A stretch of 64,000 nt of DNA, taken from positions 310,001 to 374,000 of the forward strand of contig NZ_BKCG01000002.1 of the NCBI RefSeq assembly GCF_008974325.1, in the 5' to 3' direction. Both the position numbers and the translations under genes were made by a program. This document shows positions 34,322-44,100 of this stretch, piece by piece. This DNA comes from Patiriisocius marinus. GTDB lineage: Bacteria; Bacteroidota; Bacteroidia; Flavobacteriales; Flavobacteriaceae. Position 1 is the first letter of the stretch; the number at the start of each line of letters is the position of its first letter. The notes beneath the pieces are model-generated. The model was not told the origin of the DNA. It ran no database searches and saw only the letters and a list, made by a program, of their open reading frames with translations.

Positions 34322-35172
34322 TTGAGGTATTAAAGCCAGGACTGTATACTACTTTGCAAGACGGCGGGCGCTATGGCTTTCGGTCTATTGGGGTTCCTTT
34401 ATCGGGCTTTATGGATAGAGCGAGTGCTCAATATGCTAATTATTTGGTTGGAAATGATATTAATGAGTGTGCGCTAGAATTTGTGGGTATCCCTCCAATG
34501 TTGCGATTTAATGTAGCTACCCAAATTGTTATAGCGGGTTCTAGTCAATCCATATTGTTAGATGGGATTTCGCGAAATAGAGGTGAAGTTATTATGGTAG
34601 AGAAGGGGGCTATCCTGTCATTCTCGTCAATTAAGGCCGGATGGAGGGGGTATATAGCTTTTAAGAACGGAATAGATTCTCAGGTATCTCTAAATAGTCA
34701 AAGTCAATATAAAGGCATTACAGAGCGACTTAAAATTGAAAAGAATGATGTATTGTCTTTAAAACTTGAGAATTTTAATTCTCGAGTTTTTAAAAAATAT
34801 AAATATAACTCCAATTTTTATAACTTGAATATTGTTGAAGTTTATAAAGGACCGGAATTTGAGTTTTTGTCTCAAGAAGTTAAGCGGCAACTTTTAGAAT
34901 CTACATTTACAATTTCGCCATCAAGTTATCGAATGGCGACTTTAATTGAAGAAAATATAAATGGCAAAATTTTAGATATAATTACGGCTCCGGTTCAACC
35001 AGGAACTATACAATTAACACCTTCAGGAAAACTTATAATTTTGATGCGAGATGCACAAACGAGTGGGGGATACTCTAGAGTATTTCAGTGTAGTGAAAAT
35101 GCTATAAATTTACTGTCTCAAAAACGACCTAAAGAGCAAATTATTTTTAAACTTAAGTCTTATGGTATTTAG
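34318..35172 (+). CDS. pxpC: 5-oxoprolinase subunit C (KipA, biotin-dependent carboxyltransferase family)
   Basis: The 284-residue third subunit of 5-oxoprolinase, in the allophanate hydrolase subunit 2 family. LKPGLYTTLQDGGRYGFRSIGVPLSGFMD at the start, NECALEF and the late APVQPGTIQLTPSGKLIILMRDAQTSGGYSRV are diagnostic. Overlaps pxpB by ATGA. The three-gene unit ends here; the transporter sometimes linked to it is absent. Confidence 0.94.
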   Translation: MIEVLKPGLYTTLQDGGRYGFRSIGVPLSGFMDRASAQYANYLVGNDINECALEFVGIPPMLRFNVATQIVIAGSSQSILLDGISRNRGEVIMVEKGAILSFSSIKAGWRGYIAFKNGIDSQVSLNSQSQYKGITERLKIEKNDVLSLKLENFNSRVFKKYKYNSNFYNLNIVEVYKGPEFEFLSQEVKRQLLESTFTISPSSYRMATLIEENINGKILDIITAPVQPGTIQLTPSGKLIILMRDAQTSGGYSRVFQCSENAINLLSQKRPKEQIIFKLKSYGI

Positions 35173-35256
35173 TTCTTACCATGTTTAATCTTACAATTGT
35201 TTTAATAATTTAAAAGTTGCGAAAGTCAAAAAATTAGAATATTAAAATATTTTAGC

Positions 35257-35296
35257 CTAATCTAAAAATTATCATTAAAAGATTAGTTTCTAATTA
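35257..35296. terminator. Weak inverted repeat between convergent genes
   Basis: CTAATCT and AGATTAG are separated by 16 A/T-rich bases and followed by TTTCTAATTATTT. It may end pxpC transcription, but the stem is short. Confidence 0.35.
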
Positions 35297-35317
35297 TTTA
35301 ACTGTGATTATGTTAAG

Positions 35318-36025
35318 TTATTGTTTAGATATTGATTTCCAGACATTATCACTAGGAACTGGTGCGGTAATAGTAATTTCTTCCTTTTTTACGGGATGGA
35401 CAAAAGTGATTTTTCTTGCGTGAAGATGTATGCTTCCATCTTTATTGCTTCTGTCAGACCCATATTTTAAATCCCCTTTTATTGGACAATTTATTGATGA
35501 TAATTGTGCTCTAATTTGATGGTGTCTTCCGGTTTCTAATTCTATTTGTAGGGCTGTAAAATTGTCTAGTTTTTTTAAAATTTCATAATGTAAAACTGCT
35601 CTTTTACTATCAGGAACTTCTTTAATATTTGCGTAACTTTTGTTCTGTTTTGGATTCCTTTTTAGAAAATGAACGAGTGTACCTTTTTTGTTTGGAGGAT
35701 CGTTTTTTACCACTGCCCAATAGATTTTTTTAGTTTCTCTATCTGCAAATAATTTATTGAGTCGAGTTAATGCTTTAGAAGTTCGTGCAAAAATAATTAC
35801 TCCACTAGTAGGTCTATCTAGTCTGTGAGCAACTCCTAAGTAAACAGCACCGGGTTTATCATATTTATCAGCAATATATGCTTTACCAACCTCTACAAGT
35901 GGTATATCACCTGTTTTATCGCCTTGAACAATGTCGCCTGGACGTTTGTTGACAATTAGTAAGTGATTATCTTCAAAAAGTACTTGAAGATTTTCTTTAG
36001 TGCTGTGGATGGTTTTTGTGTTGAT
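35318..36025 (-). CDS. RluA-family pseudouridine synthase with a non-standard start codon
   Basis: Converts uridine to pseudouridine in rRNA or tRNA. About 235 residues: conserved EDNHLLIVNKRPGDIVQGDKTG near the start, the catalytic HRLDRPTSG with its Asp, LETGRHHQIRAQL and GDLKYG. The frame is open and conserved back to a TAG at 36032-36034 but holds no ATG, GTG or TTG before the catalytic region; the first GTG (35713) would cut off the active site. I infer an ATC start (36023-36025, or 36008-36010). A change of the start codon or a sequence error are the alternatives. It lies downstream of panB on the same strand. Confidence 0.82.
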   Translation of the reverse strand: MNTKTIHSTKENLQVLFEDNHLLIVNKRPGDIVQGDKTGDIPLVEVGKAYIADKYDKPGAVYLGVAHRLDRPTSGVIIFARTSKALTRLNKLFADRETKKIYWAVVKNDPPNKKGTLVHFLKRNPKQNKSYANIKEVPDSKRAVLHYEILKKLDNFTALQIELETGRHHQIRAQLSSINCPIKGDLKYGSDRSNKDGSIHLHARKITFVHPVKKEEITITAPVPSDNVWKSISKQ

Positions 36026-36076
36026 GAGTTGCTAATTTAAAGGGTTAAGATATCTAAAAGATGTTTAATAAACGTC

Positions 36077-36135
36077 AAATGAGTGTTTAAAAAGCTTTGT
36101 AGGCTTTCTAAACACTCATTTTATAATTTTTTTTA
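36077..36135. terminator. Large hairpin between panB and the pseudouridine synthase gene
   Basis: AAATGAGTGTTTA and TAAACACTCATTT form a 13-bp stem with an inner AAGC/GCTT-type stem. A T-rich run follows on the plus strand only. For the minus-strand genes it is more likely a processing or attenuation structure than a strong terminator. Confidence 0.5.
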
Positions 36136-36140
36136 AAAAA

Positions 36141-36959
36141 TTAATATTGTTCTTTTTCACTTGGAAAATCACCACTTTTTACATCTTCAATATAATTTTG
36201 AAAGGCTCCCGTCATTTCGTTATAAAGATCTAAATAACGACGTAAAAACCGAGGATTGAATTCGTGTGTCATTCCTATCATATCGTGTGTTACAAGTACT
36301 TGTCCATCAACACCATTACCAGCACCAATACCTATAACAGGTATTGTTAAGCTATCAGCAACTTCTTTAGCAAGTTTGGCTGGGACTTTTTCTAAAACAA
36401 TAGCAAAACATCCAGCTCTTTCTAATAGAAGTGCATCTTCCTTTAACTTTTCAGCTTCTTCTTCTTCTTTGGCACGAACGGTATAGGTTCCAAACTTATA
36501 AATACTTTGAGGTGTTAGTCCTAAATGCCCCATTACTGGGATACCTGCGTTTAGAATACGCTTTACAGATTCTTTAATCTCTTTACCACCTTCAACCTTT
36601 ACAGCATGTCCACCACTTTCTTTCATAATTCTAATGGCAGAGCGAAGCGCTTCTTTAGGGTCACTTTGGTAGCTTCCAAATGGAATATCTACTACTACTA
36701 GACTTCGCTCTATAGCACGAACTACTGAAGCTGCGTGGTATATCATTTGGTCTAATGTAATTGGTAATGTAGTTTCGTGACCTGCCATCACATTTGATGC
36801 AGAATCACCCACGAGTATCACGTCAATACCTGCGCCGTCTACAATTTTAGCCATTGTAAAATCATATGCGGTTAACATAGAGATTTTTTCTCCACGTTTT
36901 TTCATATCAACCAAGGACTTAACCGTGATTCTTTTGTACTCTTTTTTTGCTACAGACAT
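36141..36959 (-). CDS. panB: 3-methyl-2-oxobutanoate hydroxymethyltransferase
   Basis: First committed enzyme of pantothenate synthesis: it transfers a hydroxymethyl group from 5,10-methylene-THF to alpha-ketoisovalerate to give ketopantoate. The 272-residue protein has [45 protein letters not shown], the Mg-binding acidic residues and [13 protein letters not shown]-type motif ([15 protein letters not shown]). It lies divergent from the NTF2-like gene. No panC or panD is in the window. Confidence 0.96.
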   Translation of the reverse strand: MSVAKKEYKRITVKSLVDMKKRGEKISMLTAYDFTMAKIVDGAGIDVILVGDSASNVMAGHETTLPITLDQMIYHAASVVRAIERSLVVVDIPFGSYQSDPKEALRSAIRIMKESGGHAVKVEGGKEIKESVKRILNAGIPVMGHLGLTPQSIYKFGTYTVRAKEEEEAEKLKEDALLLERAGCFAIVLEKVPAKLAKEVADSLTIPVIGIGAGNGVDGQVLVTHDMIGMTHEFNPRFLRRYLDLYNEMTGAFQNYIEDVKSGDFPSEKEQY

Positions 36960-36986
36960 ATATTAGTTATAAGAATGTAAAAATAC

Positions 36987-36994
36987 TAAATTTG
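36987..36994 (+). promoter_or_regulatory. -7 promoter element of the NTF2-like gene
   Basis: TAAATTTG, a full match to TAnnTTTG, 24 bases before the ATG at 37018. The opposite strand shows TATTTTTA (one mismatch) nearby, possibly for panB. Confidence 0.4.
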
Positions 36995-37017
36995 AGGGGT
37001 AACCTAATTTTTCTTTT

Positions 37018-37488
37018 ATGAAGTTTCTAATGTTTATATTTCTGTTATTATTTAGTGTTCATATTTCGGCACAAAAATCTTTTTCTAAAGACGATGCAAT
37101 TTTTGTGATTGATACGTTTTTTAATGGTTTTCATAAAGCTGATACATTGATAATGAAATCGGTAGTTATGGACGGTGCTATTTTACAAAGTGCATTTAAA
37201 AATAGAAAGGGAGTGGATGTTGTAGAAGAAACTAACTTCGGAAATTTTATAAATTCAATAGCATCTAAACCATCACACCAAGTTTGGAATGAAAAAATAT
37301 TGGACTATATAGTTTCTATTGATGGAAACTTGGTACACGTTTGGACTCCTTATGAATTTTATTTAAATGGTGTTTTTAGTCATTGTGGTGCAAATTCATT
37401 TACAATCGCTAATATAAACGGTAGTTGGAAAATCATTCACTTAATTGATTCAAGAAGACGTGAAGACTGTAGTGAGTTTAAAAAGTAG
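37018..37488 (+). CDS. Exported NTF2-like (SnoaL/DUF4440-type) protein
   Basis: A 156-residue protein with a signal peptide (1-18, ending ISAQ). The rest fits an NTF2-like cone fold: VIDTFFNGFHKADTLIMKSVVMDGAIL, then VVSIDGNLVHVWTPYEFYLNGVFSHCGANSF-type strands and a final SWKIIHLIDSRR. Such domains bind small molecules or act as enzymes; nothing points to a reaction here. Its last 11 bases overlap the convergent zincin gene. Confidence 0.82.
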   Translation: MKFLMFIFLLLFSVHISAQKSFSKDDAIFVIDTFFNGFHKADTLIMKSVVMDGAILQSAFKNRKGVDVVEETNFGNFINSIASKPSHQVWNEKILDYIVSIDGNLVHVWTPYEFYLNGVFSHCGANSFTIANINGSWKIIHLIDSRRREDCSEFKK

Positions 37489-37975
37489 TAGCAGTTATTA
37501 TACTTTGATTCTTTTTGTAAGTAGGGGATTGCTTAAATAAAATTTCAAGTTGGTTTTCCCAATCGTTAGAGATTTTAAAATAACTAGAGTTCACTCGTGC
37601 CATAATAATATCGCAATCATTACATACGTGTTCTGAATAATCTAAGAAATAGTGTCCAAACTCGTGAAAAGCTACCACCTTTAATATTTCGGTATCAAGC
37701 ATTGCTATCCAGTTTATAGCAATGGTGTGTATGTTGCCTGCTTCATCTCGTTGCACCATTCCTAAAACAGAACCATCTGGAGATGTTTTAAGATCTTCAA
37801 CAATAGCTATTTTTTTAAGAGCGAATAATTTTTCGTGATATTCTATACCGTAACTATCACAGAGTTCAAAAAAGTTATCTAATAATGGCTTTAATCTACC
37901 ATCAATAGAGACCTCTTGGGCACTTGAGTTTAAAACTGAAAAAATAATTAATAGTAGTAGCAAAGCTCTTCTCAT
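37478..37975 (-). CDS. Small exported putative zinc metalloprotease
   Basis: About 165 residues, with a signal peptide (1-20, ending NSSAQ). The motif HEFGH (near 107-111) has the HExxH form of zincins, followed by an extra His eight residues after the second zinc His (HEFGHYFLDYSEH) and two close cysteines (CNDC). The His spacing is not that of standard metzincins (HExxHxxGxxH), so the third ligand is uncertain. I use the ATG at 37975; a GTG at 37981 would add two residues. The family is not recognised. The 3' end overlaps the convergent gene by 11 bases. Confidence 0.72.
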   Translation of the reverse strand: MRRALLLLLIIFSVLNSSAQEVSIDGRLKPLLDNFFELCDSYGIEYHEKLFALKKIAIVEDLKTSPDGSVLGMVQRDEAGNIHTIAINWIAMLDTEILKVVAFHEFGHYFLDYSEHVCNDCDIIMARVNSSYFKISNDWENQLEILFKQSPTYKKNQSIITATTF

Positions 37976-38121
37976 AAACACATAACTTTATGAATCAATA
38001 AATTGATAATAATGATTCTTGTTAGTAGAAAAGTAGCTTTATAGCATAAAAATTGTTAATATATTATTTAAATAACAAAACTTACGGCTTTATATTGTAG
38101 TGTGAGAAATTATTTAGAAAA

Positions 38122-39546
38122 TCAACAATCACTAATGTTTACTTGAACGGCAAGTCCTCCTTCGCTAGTTTCTTTATATTTTGAGGTCATATCTTTAGCG
38201 GTTTCCCACATTGTAGCGATTACTTTGTCTAAAGGTATTTTAACGTCATTGGGATCTCTATCTAGTGCCATTTCGCAAGCATTAATAGCTTTTATAGCTC
38301 CCATAGCATTGCGCTCAATGCAAGGAATTTGAACTAAACCAGCGATAGGGTCACAAGTTAAACCTAGATGATGTTCCATTGCAATTTCAGCAGCGATTAA
38401 TACTTGAGCAGGAGTTCCTCCCATTAGTTCGGTTAATGCACCAGCAGCCATTGCAGAACTTACACCTATTTCAGCTTGACAACCTCCCATTGCAGCACTA
38501 ATAGTGGCATTCTTTTTAAATAAACTACCAATTTCTCCTGAAACTAATAGAAACTTTTTAATATGTTCGAAATCTGCTTTGTGGTTTTCAATAACTAAAT
38601 AATACATTAAAACTGATGGTATAACACCAGCGCTTCCGTTAGTAGGAGCAGTAACTACACGACCTAATGAGGCATTTACTTCGTTAACTGCTAGTGCAAA
38701 ACAAGTAACCCATTTTAATATTTGTCTGAATTTCACTTCAGTATTTCGAATAGATGTTATCCATTCGTATTTGTTAGAATATGACTTTGCACCCTTTAAT
38801 GTTTCGTGTGTATCGTAAGCTCTTCTTCTCACGTTTAATCCACCAGGAAGAACTCCTTCAGTGTGGCAACCAATGTACATCGAATCTAACATTACATCCC
38901 AAATAGCTTTGAGTTTTGTGTCAATTCTATCAGGATCTCTTAAGGAAAGTTCATTTTTAAGAACTAATTCGCTGATTGTGATATTTTCAGCAGTACAATA
39001 CTCTAGTATTTCAGTTGCTTTTTCAATAGGGAAAGGGAAGTTGTTGAATTTCTCAATCTGTCTTTTTTTTCTTGCACGTTCTTTTTGTATTACAAATCCA
39101 CCTCCAATGGAATAATAGGTATCTCTAGTTTTTTTTCCGTTGCGTAACGTTGCTTCAAACTTAATTCCGTTAGGGTGAAACTCTAAAAAACTACGATTAA
39201 ATTTGATGTTTTCTGAAATGTTAAATTCAATTTCTTTCTCGTTATTTAGTTTTAAAATATTGTTTAGTTTTAATTGATCAATTGCTGGTTGAATTGAATC
39301 AATTTCAACTGTAACGGGATCTGTACCCATTAACCCCATTATAACAGCAATGTCAGTCGCATGGCCTTTACCGGTTAGCGATAGTGACCCATACAAGTTA
39401 ACTTGAACACTAGCAACTCCTGTGAAATTTTCACGTAGTTGTAGTTTTTTAATCCACATTTGTGCTGCACGCCATGGACCCAAAGTGTGAGAACTTGAAG
39501 GGCCTACGCCAATACTTAACATATCAAAAACAGAAATACTTTCCAT
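38122..39546 (-). CDS. sdaA: L-serine ammonia-lyase (single-chain, iron-sulfur type)
   Basis: Deaminates L-serine to pyruvate and ammonia with a 4Fe-4S cluster. The 474-residue protein joins the beta part ([24 protein letters not shown] at the N-terminus) to the alpha part, with [32 protein letters not shown] and [20 protein letters not shown], which supply the cluster cysteines. Length is as for the fused type. It runs leftwards from the region beside kdsC. Confidence 0.96.
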   Translation of the reverse strand: MESISVFDMLSIGVGPSSSHTLGPWRAAQMWIKKLQLRENFTGVASVQVNLYGSLSLTGKGHATDIAVIMGLMGTDPVTVEIDSIQPAIDQLKLNNILKLNNEKEIEFNISENIKFNRSFLEFHPNGIKFEATLRNGKKTRDTYYSIGGGFVIQKERARKKRQIEKFNNFPFPIEKATEILEYCTAENITISELVLKNELSLRDPDRIDTKLKAIWDVMLDSMYIGCHTEGVLPGGLNVRRRAYDTHETLKGAKSYSNKYEWITSIRNTEVKFRQILKWVTCFALAVNEVNASLGRVVTAPTNGSAGVIPSVLMYYLVIENHKADFEHIKKFLLVSGEIGSLFKKNATISAAMGGCQAEIGVSSAMAAGALTELMGGTPAQVLIAAEIAMEHHLGLTCDPIAGLVQIPCIERNAMGAIKAINACEMALDRDPNDVKIPLDKVIATMWETAKDMTSKYKETSEGGLAVQVNISDC

Positions 39547-39616
39547 AAAATATTATATAGCCACGCTTTAATATTGGGCACGTAAACGTACTAAAAAAAG
39601 AGAAGCTTTTAATTAT

Positions 39617-39641
39617 AAAATTATAACCAAACTAGTTGGTT
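39617..39641 (-). terminator. Possible terminator between kdsC and sdaA
   Basis: AACCAA and TTGGTT (39625-39641) enclose ACTAG; on the minus strand the stem is followed by ATAATTTT. It may end kdsC transcription or serve as an operator for sdaA. Confidence 0.35.
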
Positions 39642-39677
39642 TTGCAACGTTATTTTTTGAGGGGCTATTACCTCTTT

Positions 39678-40205
39678 TTAATCGTATTTAGCGCTTATGT
39701 TCATTTTAAAATCCCATTTGTGCTGTACTTTAAGTACTTGTTCTATTATATCGCGAACACAGCCTTTTCCACCATTTTTGTGAGAGACATATTGGCTCAT
39801 TGCTTTAATTTCAGGCACAGCATCCTGCGGGCAAACAGGTAAACCTACTAATTGCATAACGTGATAATCAGGAATATCATCACCCATATATAAAACGTTT
39901 TTTAGGTCAATATTGTTTTTAGCTACAAACTCATTGATTGTTTTAACTTTATCGTGAGTACCTAAATGAACATCTTTAATACCTAAACCTTCTAATCTTT
40001 TGCGTACACCTTCATTGCTTCCACCAGAAATAATACACATTTTAAATCCTTTATTCATTGCTTCTTTTAAAGCAAAACCATCTTTAACATTCATTGTACG
40101 GTACATCTCACCATTAGTTGTTATGTTGATACTTCCGTCAGTTAAAACACCATCAACGTCAAAAACGAATGTCGTGATATTGTTAAGTTTTAATTTATAG
40201 CTCAT
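39678..40205 (-). CDS. kdsC: 3-deoxy-D-manno-octulosonate 8-phosphate phosphatase (KdsC family)
   Basis: A 175-residue HAD-superfamily phosphatase that removes phosphate from KDO-8-P in lipopolysaccharide synthesis. The nucleophile motif is FDVDGVLTDGSI (about 15-26), then MCIISGGSN, and GDDIPDYHVMQLVGLPVCPQDA with the metal-binding Asp pair. No cap domain, as expected for this class. It follows the DUF2520 gene by 71 bases in the same direction. Confidence 0.92.
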   Translation of the reverse strand: MSYKLKLNNITTFVFDVDGVLTDGSINITTNGEMYRTMNVKDGFALKEAMNKGFKMCIISGGSNEGVRKRLEGLGIKDVHLGTHDKVKTINEFVAKNNIDLKNVLYMGDDIPDYHVMQLVGLPVCPQDAVPEIKAMSQYVSHKNGGKGCVRDIIEQVLKVQHKWDFKMNISAKYD

Positions 40206-40276
40206 TTATTTATGTGTTTTATGAGTAGATTTATATTGTTATGAATAAATTATTCGAATCCTTCAACTTGGTTTCA

Positions 40277-41038
40277 CTAATCATTATTACGTCTATTAAT
40301 AATGCTCTTAGTTAAAAGTTCGTAGATTTCTTTATGATCTTTATTTTTTAATTGTCCTAAATGCCTTTCAATAGTTTTCTTGTCATTACGTTTAGCTGGT
40401 CCAGTTTGTGCTGAGGCAGGTGAAAGGCTCTGAACTTTATTTGCAGTTTCTTTAATTAAAGGTTTAAATAACTTAAAATCTAAGTTATGCTCTTTCATAA
40501 TATCTTCGGAAATATGATATAGTTCATTTACGAAGTTATTTACAAATACAGCAGCTACGTGCATTTCGCTTCGTTCTTTAGATGAAATTTCACTAACATT
40601 TTTAGAAACTAAGTGACCTAATTTTTTAAGCAAGTTTAAATCTTGTTTGTTTTCAGCTTCTAAACAAACGGGTATTTCACTAAAATCTACGGTAGTCCCT
40701 TTTGAAAAAGTTTGTAATGGATAAAAAACACCTCTACGGTGTTTAGAGCTAATTTCATTCATAGAAACGCTACCTGAAGTATGAACAACTAGCTTATTTT
40801 CTAATGATAATGTATTAGATACTTTAGAAATTGCATCGTCTGGAACAGCTACTATGTATACTTCGGCAGTTTTATTTAATTCCGCTAGATCCACTATTCT
40901 TATAGATTCCAAAGGGTTAACGTTATCAAATTTCCGAGTAGAGAAAACTTGAATTAAGTTAATGCCTTTAGTACTTGTAAATACTCGAGCGAGGTGGCTG
41001 CCTACGTTTCCGTGACCTATGAGAACTACATCAATCAT
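40277..41038 (-). CDS. Rossmann-fold DUF2520 protein
   Basis: A 253-residue protein with an NAD(P)-binding N-terminal domain (VVLIGHGNVGSHLARVF, glycine motif at about 6-14) and a helical C-terminal DUF2520 domain (AAVFVNNFVNELY...PLIKETANKVQSLSPASAQTGPAKRNDKKTIERHL). It resembles small reductases related to ketopantoate and pyrroline-carboxylate reductases, but the reaction is unknown. A -7 element (TATTTTTG, minus strand) overlaps its leader. It is upstream of kdsC. Confidence 0.9.
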   Translation of the reverse strand: MIDVVLIGHGNVGSHLARVFTSTKGINLIQVFSTRKFDNVNPLESIRIVDLAELNKTAEVYIVAVPDDAISKVSNTLSLENKLVVHTSGSVSMNEISSKHRRGVFYPLQTFSKGTTVDFSEIPVCLEAENKQDLNLLKKLGHLVSKNVSEISSKERSEMHVAAVFVNNFVNELYHISEDIMKEHNLDFKLFKPLIKETANKVQSLSPASAQTGPAKRNDKKTIERHLGQLKNKDHKEIYELLTKSIINRRNND

Positions 41039-41043
41039 AGGGT

Positions 41044-41051
41044 CAAAAATA
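41044..41051 (-). promoter_or_regulatory. -7 promoter element of the DUF2520-kdsC unit
   Basis: TATTTTTG on the minus strand, only 5 bases before the DUF2520 ATG, so the mRNA would be leaderless or nearly so. Confidence 0.4.
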
Positions 41052-41167
41052 CGTGAAATTTGTTTGAGAAATATACCTAAATAGCTCTTCCATTTTTAGA
41101 AACGTTAAAATGGGTATTTAGAAGCTTTCTTCTAGCTTGTTTCTTCTCTTTTAATCTCATTTTGTAG

Positions 41168-41175
41168 TATTTTTG
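41168..41175 (+). promoter_or_regulatory. -7 promoter element of ccsBA
   Basis: TATTTTTG, a full match to TAnnTTTG, followed by GCAC, 16 bases before the ccsBA ATG. No TTG is seen at the usual distance upstream. Confidence 0.5.
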
Positions 41176-41191
41176 CACAAAAATTTTTCGC

Positions 41192-44100
41192 ATGCAAAAG
41201 AAACTGGCTTCCATCTTGTTCTCCACACGTTTAACCGCAGTTTTATTTATCACATTTGCTCTTGCAATGGCTGTGGGAACTTTTTTAGATGCTTCATCTG
41301 AAACTTCGCCAACTCCTTACTCAAGGGCTTTAATTTATAATGCTTGGTGGTTTGAGGCAATAATGATCATTTTCGTTATTAATTTTTTAGGAAATATTGT
41401 TCGATATAAAATGTGGAGTAAAGAGAAAGCAACAACGCTTATTCTACATTTAGCTTTTATATTTATATTAATTGGGGCCGGTATAACTAGATACATAGGC
41501 TACGAGGGAATTGTTGAAATTAGAGAGGGAGAAACATCTAATGTACTCTTAACTCAAAAAACTTATTTAGATACGTTTATTGATGGTAATTATGTTGTTG
41601 ATGGACAACAACAGCGAAGAAAACTACCTCTAAAACACGTAGATTTTTCTGATAGATTAGATAATAGTTTTACTATAAACACTGATTATAAAGATATTCC
41701 AGTAACAATTAGATATAAAGATTTTATAAAAAATGCTAAGTCTGGAATCATTGAAGATGAAAATGGAAAGGGGTATTTGAAAATTGTAGAAGCTGGTGAT
41801 GGAAATCGTCATGATCATTGGGTAGAGTTAGGTACAGTGTCAAACATTCATAACGTTTTATTTGCTGTAAATAAGCCAACTCCTGGCGCAATTAATATTA
41901 AGTACGATAAAGCGGAGGATACTTATAGTTTAGAGTCAGCTTTTGGAGGAGACTATATGCGAATGGCTGATCAATTAAGAGGTAATGTTGTAAAAGATAG
42001 TGTACAGCCCTTAGTGTTAAGATCTCTTTATCAGTTAGCAGGTATGGCTTTTGTAATTCCAGAGCCAGTTTTATATGGTAGAGAAGGAGTGATAAAAGAA
42101 GACAAATCAATACCTACTGGACAGGATGCTTTAATTGTTGAAGTTAGTTCAGGTAACGATACAAAAACACTTGAGTTATTAGGAGGTCAGTTTAGACATC
42201 CAGCCCATAAAAATGTAACTGTTAATGGTATGGATGTATATATGTCCTATGGAGCAGAAGAAAAAGAATTACCTTTTAGTATTACGCTAAATGATTTTAT
42301 AGCTGATAAATATCCTGGAACGGAAAAGAGTTATAAATCATTTAAAAGTAAAGTAACTATTAATAATGCTGATGGAACTAAAGAGGATAAAGAAATCTAT
42401 ATGAATAATGTACTAGATAAAGAAGGGTATCGTTTTTTCCAATCTGGTTTTGATCCAGATGAGTTAGGAACTAAGCTTTCAGTTAATCACGATAATTGGG
42501 GTACTTGGATTACTTACTTAGGTTATTTCTTACTTTATTTTGGAATGATGGCTATATTATTTGATCCTAATTCGCGTTTCGGATTTTTAGAAAAGTACTT
42601 AGATAAAATTAAAAAGAAAAAAGCAGCACTTTCATTAATCGCCATTTTATGTATATCTAGTTTTGGTTTTGCTCAGGATCAATCTACTCAAAACCACGCG
42701 CATCTTGCAACTGAAAAGGTACAGCTAGACTCTATTATACTAGCGAACGCGGTAGATAAAGATCATGCTGCTAATTTTGCTCGTCTTGTGATACAAGATA
42801 ATGGTAGAATGAAACCAGTAAGTACTTTTGCTAGTGAATTGTTACGTAAAGTAAGTGGAAGCAATACGTACGAAGGTCTTAATGCAGATCAAGTATTTAT
42901 GTCAATGACACAGTATCCACGTTTATGGTCTCAAGTTCCTATTATCGCTTTAAAACGAGGTAATGATAGTATTCGTGAAATTCTTGAAGTTCCTAAAGAT
43001 ACTAAGCACGTGTCTCTATTAGATTTATTTGATGACAATGTTAGATTAAAACTAGAGCCTTACTTAGAAGCAGCAACTAGTACTAATACACCAAATCAAT
43101 TTCAGAAAGATTTTATTAAAGCATATGAAAGTTATTATATCTATAACCAAGCTTTAAGTGGATCGATCCTAAAAATATTCCCGATTCCTAACGATGAAGG
43201 AAATAAATGGGTTGCTTTTTCTGAATTAGGTGAAACTAATATGAAAGGGCAAGATTCATTATTTACTAGAAACGTTCTTCCATTATATTTTGAAAGTTTA
43301 CGAAACGCTAAAGACAGTAAAGATTATTCTAAGCCAGACGAAATTTTAGAGTTGATTAGAACTTTTCAAGATAAATATGGGAAAGAAGTGGTTCCTTCTG
43401 ATGAAAAGATAACTACTGAAATTACATATAACAAGGTAGATATATTCAATAGATTGTATGAATATTTTACCGTTATAGGGATATTAATGTTCATTGGAAT
43501 TATCGTTCAAATTTTTAGAGAAGGAAAAGTTGTAAATGGATTTGTCAAAACTTGTAAGTATATAATTTGGGCATTCTTTGTAGCGATGACTTTGGGTTTA
43601 ATTGCGCGTTGGTATATTAGTGGTCACGCGCCTTGGACTGATGCATATGAGTCAATTATTTACGTTGCTTGGGCAACCGTATTTTTTGGTCTTGCCTTTG
43701 GAAGAAAAAGTGATTTAACTATTGCTTCTACGGCTTTTGTAGCTGCTATTATTTTATGGGTAGCACACAGAAATTGGTTAGATCCTTCAATTTCGACTTT
43801 AGTTCCTGTTTTAGATAGTTATTGGTTAATGATTCATGTTGCTGTAATTGTAGCAAGTTATGGACCATTTACTTTGGGGATGATTCTAGGAGTTACAGCT
43901 TTGATATTAATGATTTTTACCAATAGTAACAATAAAAAGAAAATGGAGCTTAACATCAAGGAAATAACAACTATTACAGAGATGGCTTTAACTGTAGGTT
44001 TAGTTATGTTAACTATCGGAAATTTTCTTGGTGGACAATGGGCTAATGAAAGTTGGGGTCGTTACTGGGGATGGGATCCAAAGGAAACTTGGGCTTTAAT

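Noticed and set aside
35318-35713. Short 131-residue pseudouridine synthase starting at GTG
   Set aside because: The upstream frame encodes the conserved N-terminus and catalytic HRLDRPTSG, so the short form is a truncated call.
41898-42110. Antisense open frame inside ccsBA
   Set aside because: Leu-rich shadow of the coding strand, without a start context or motif.
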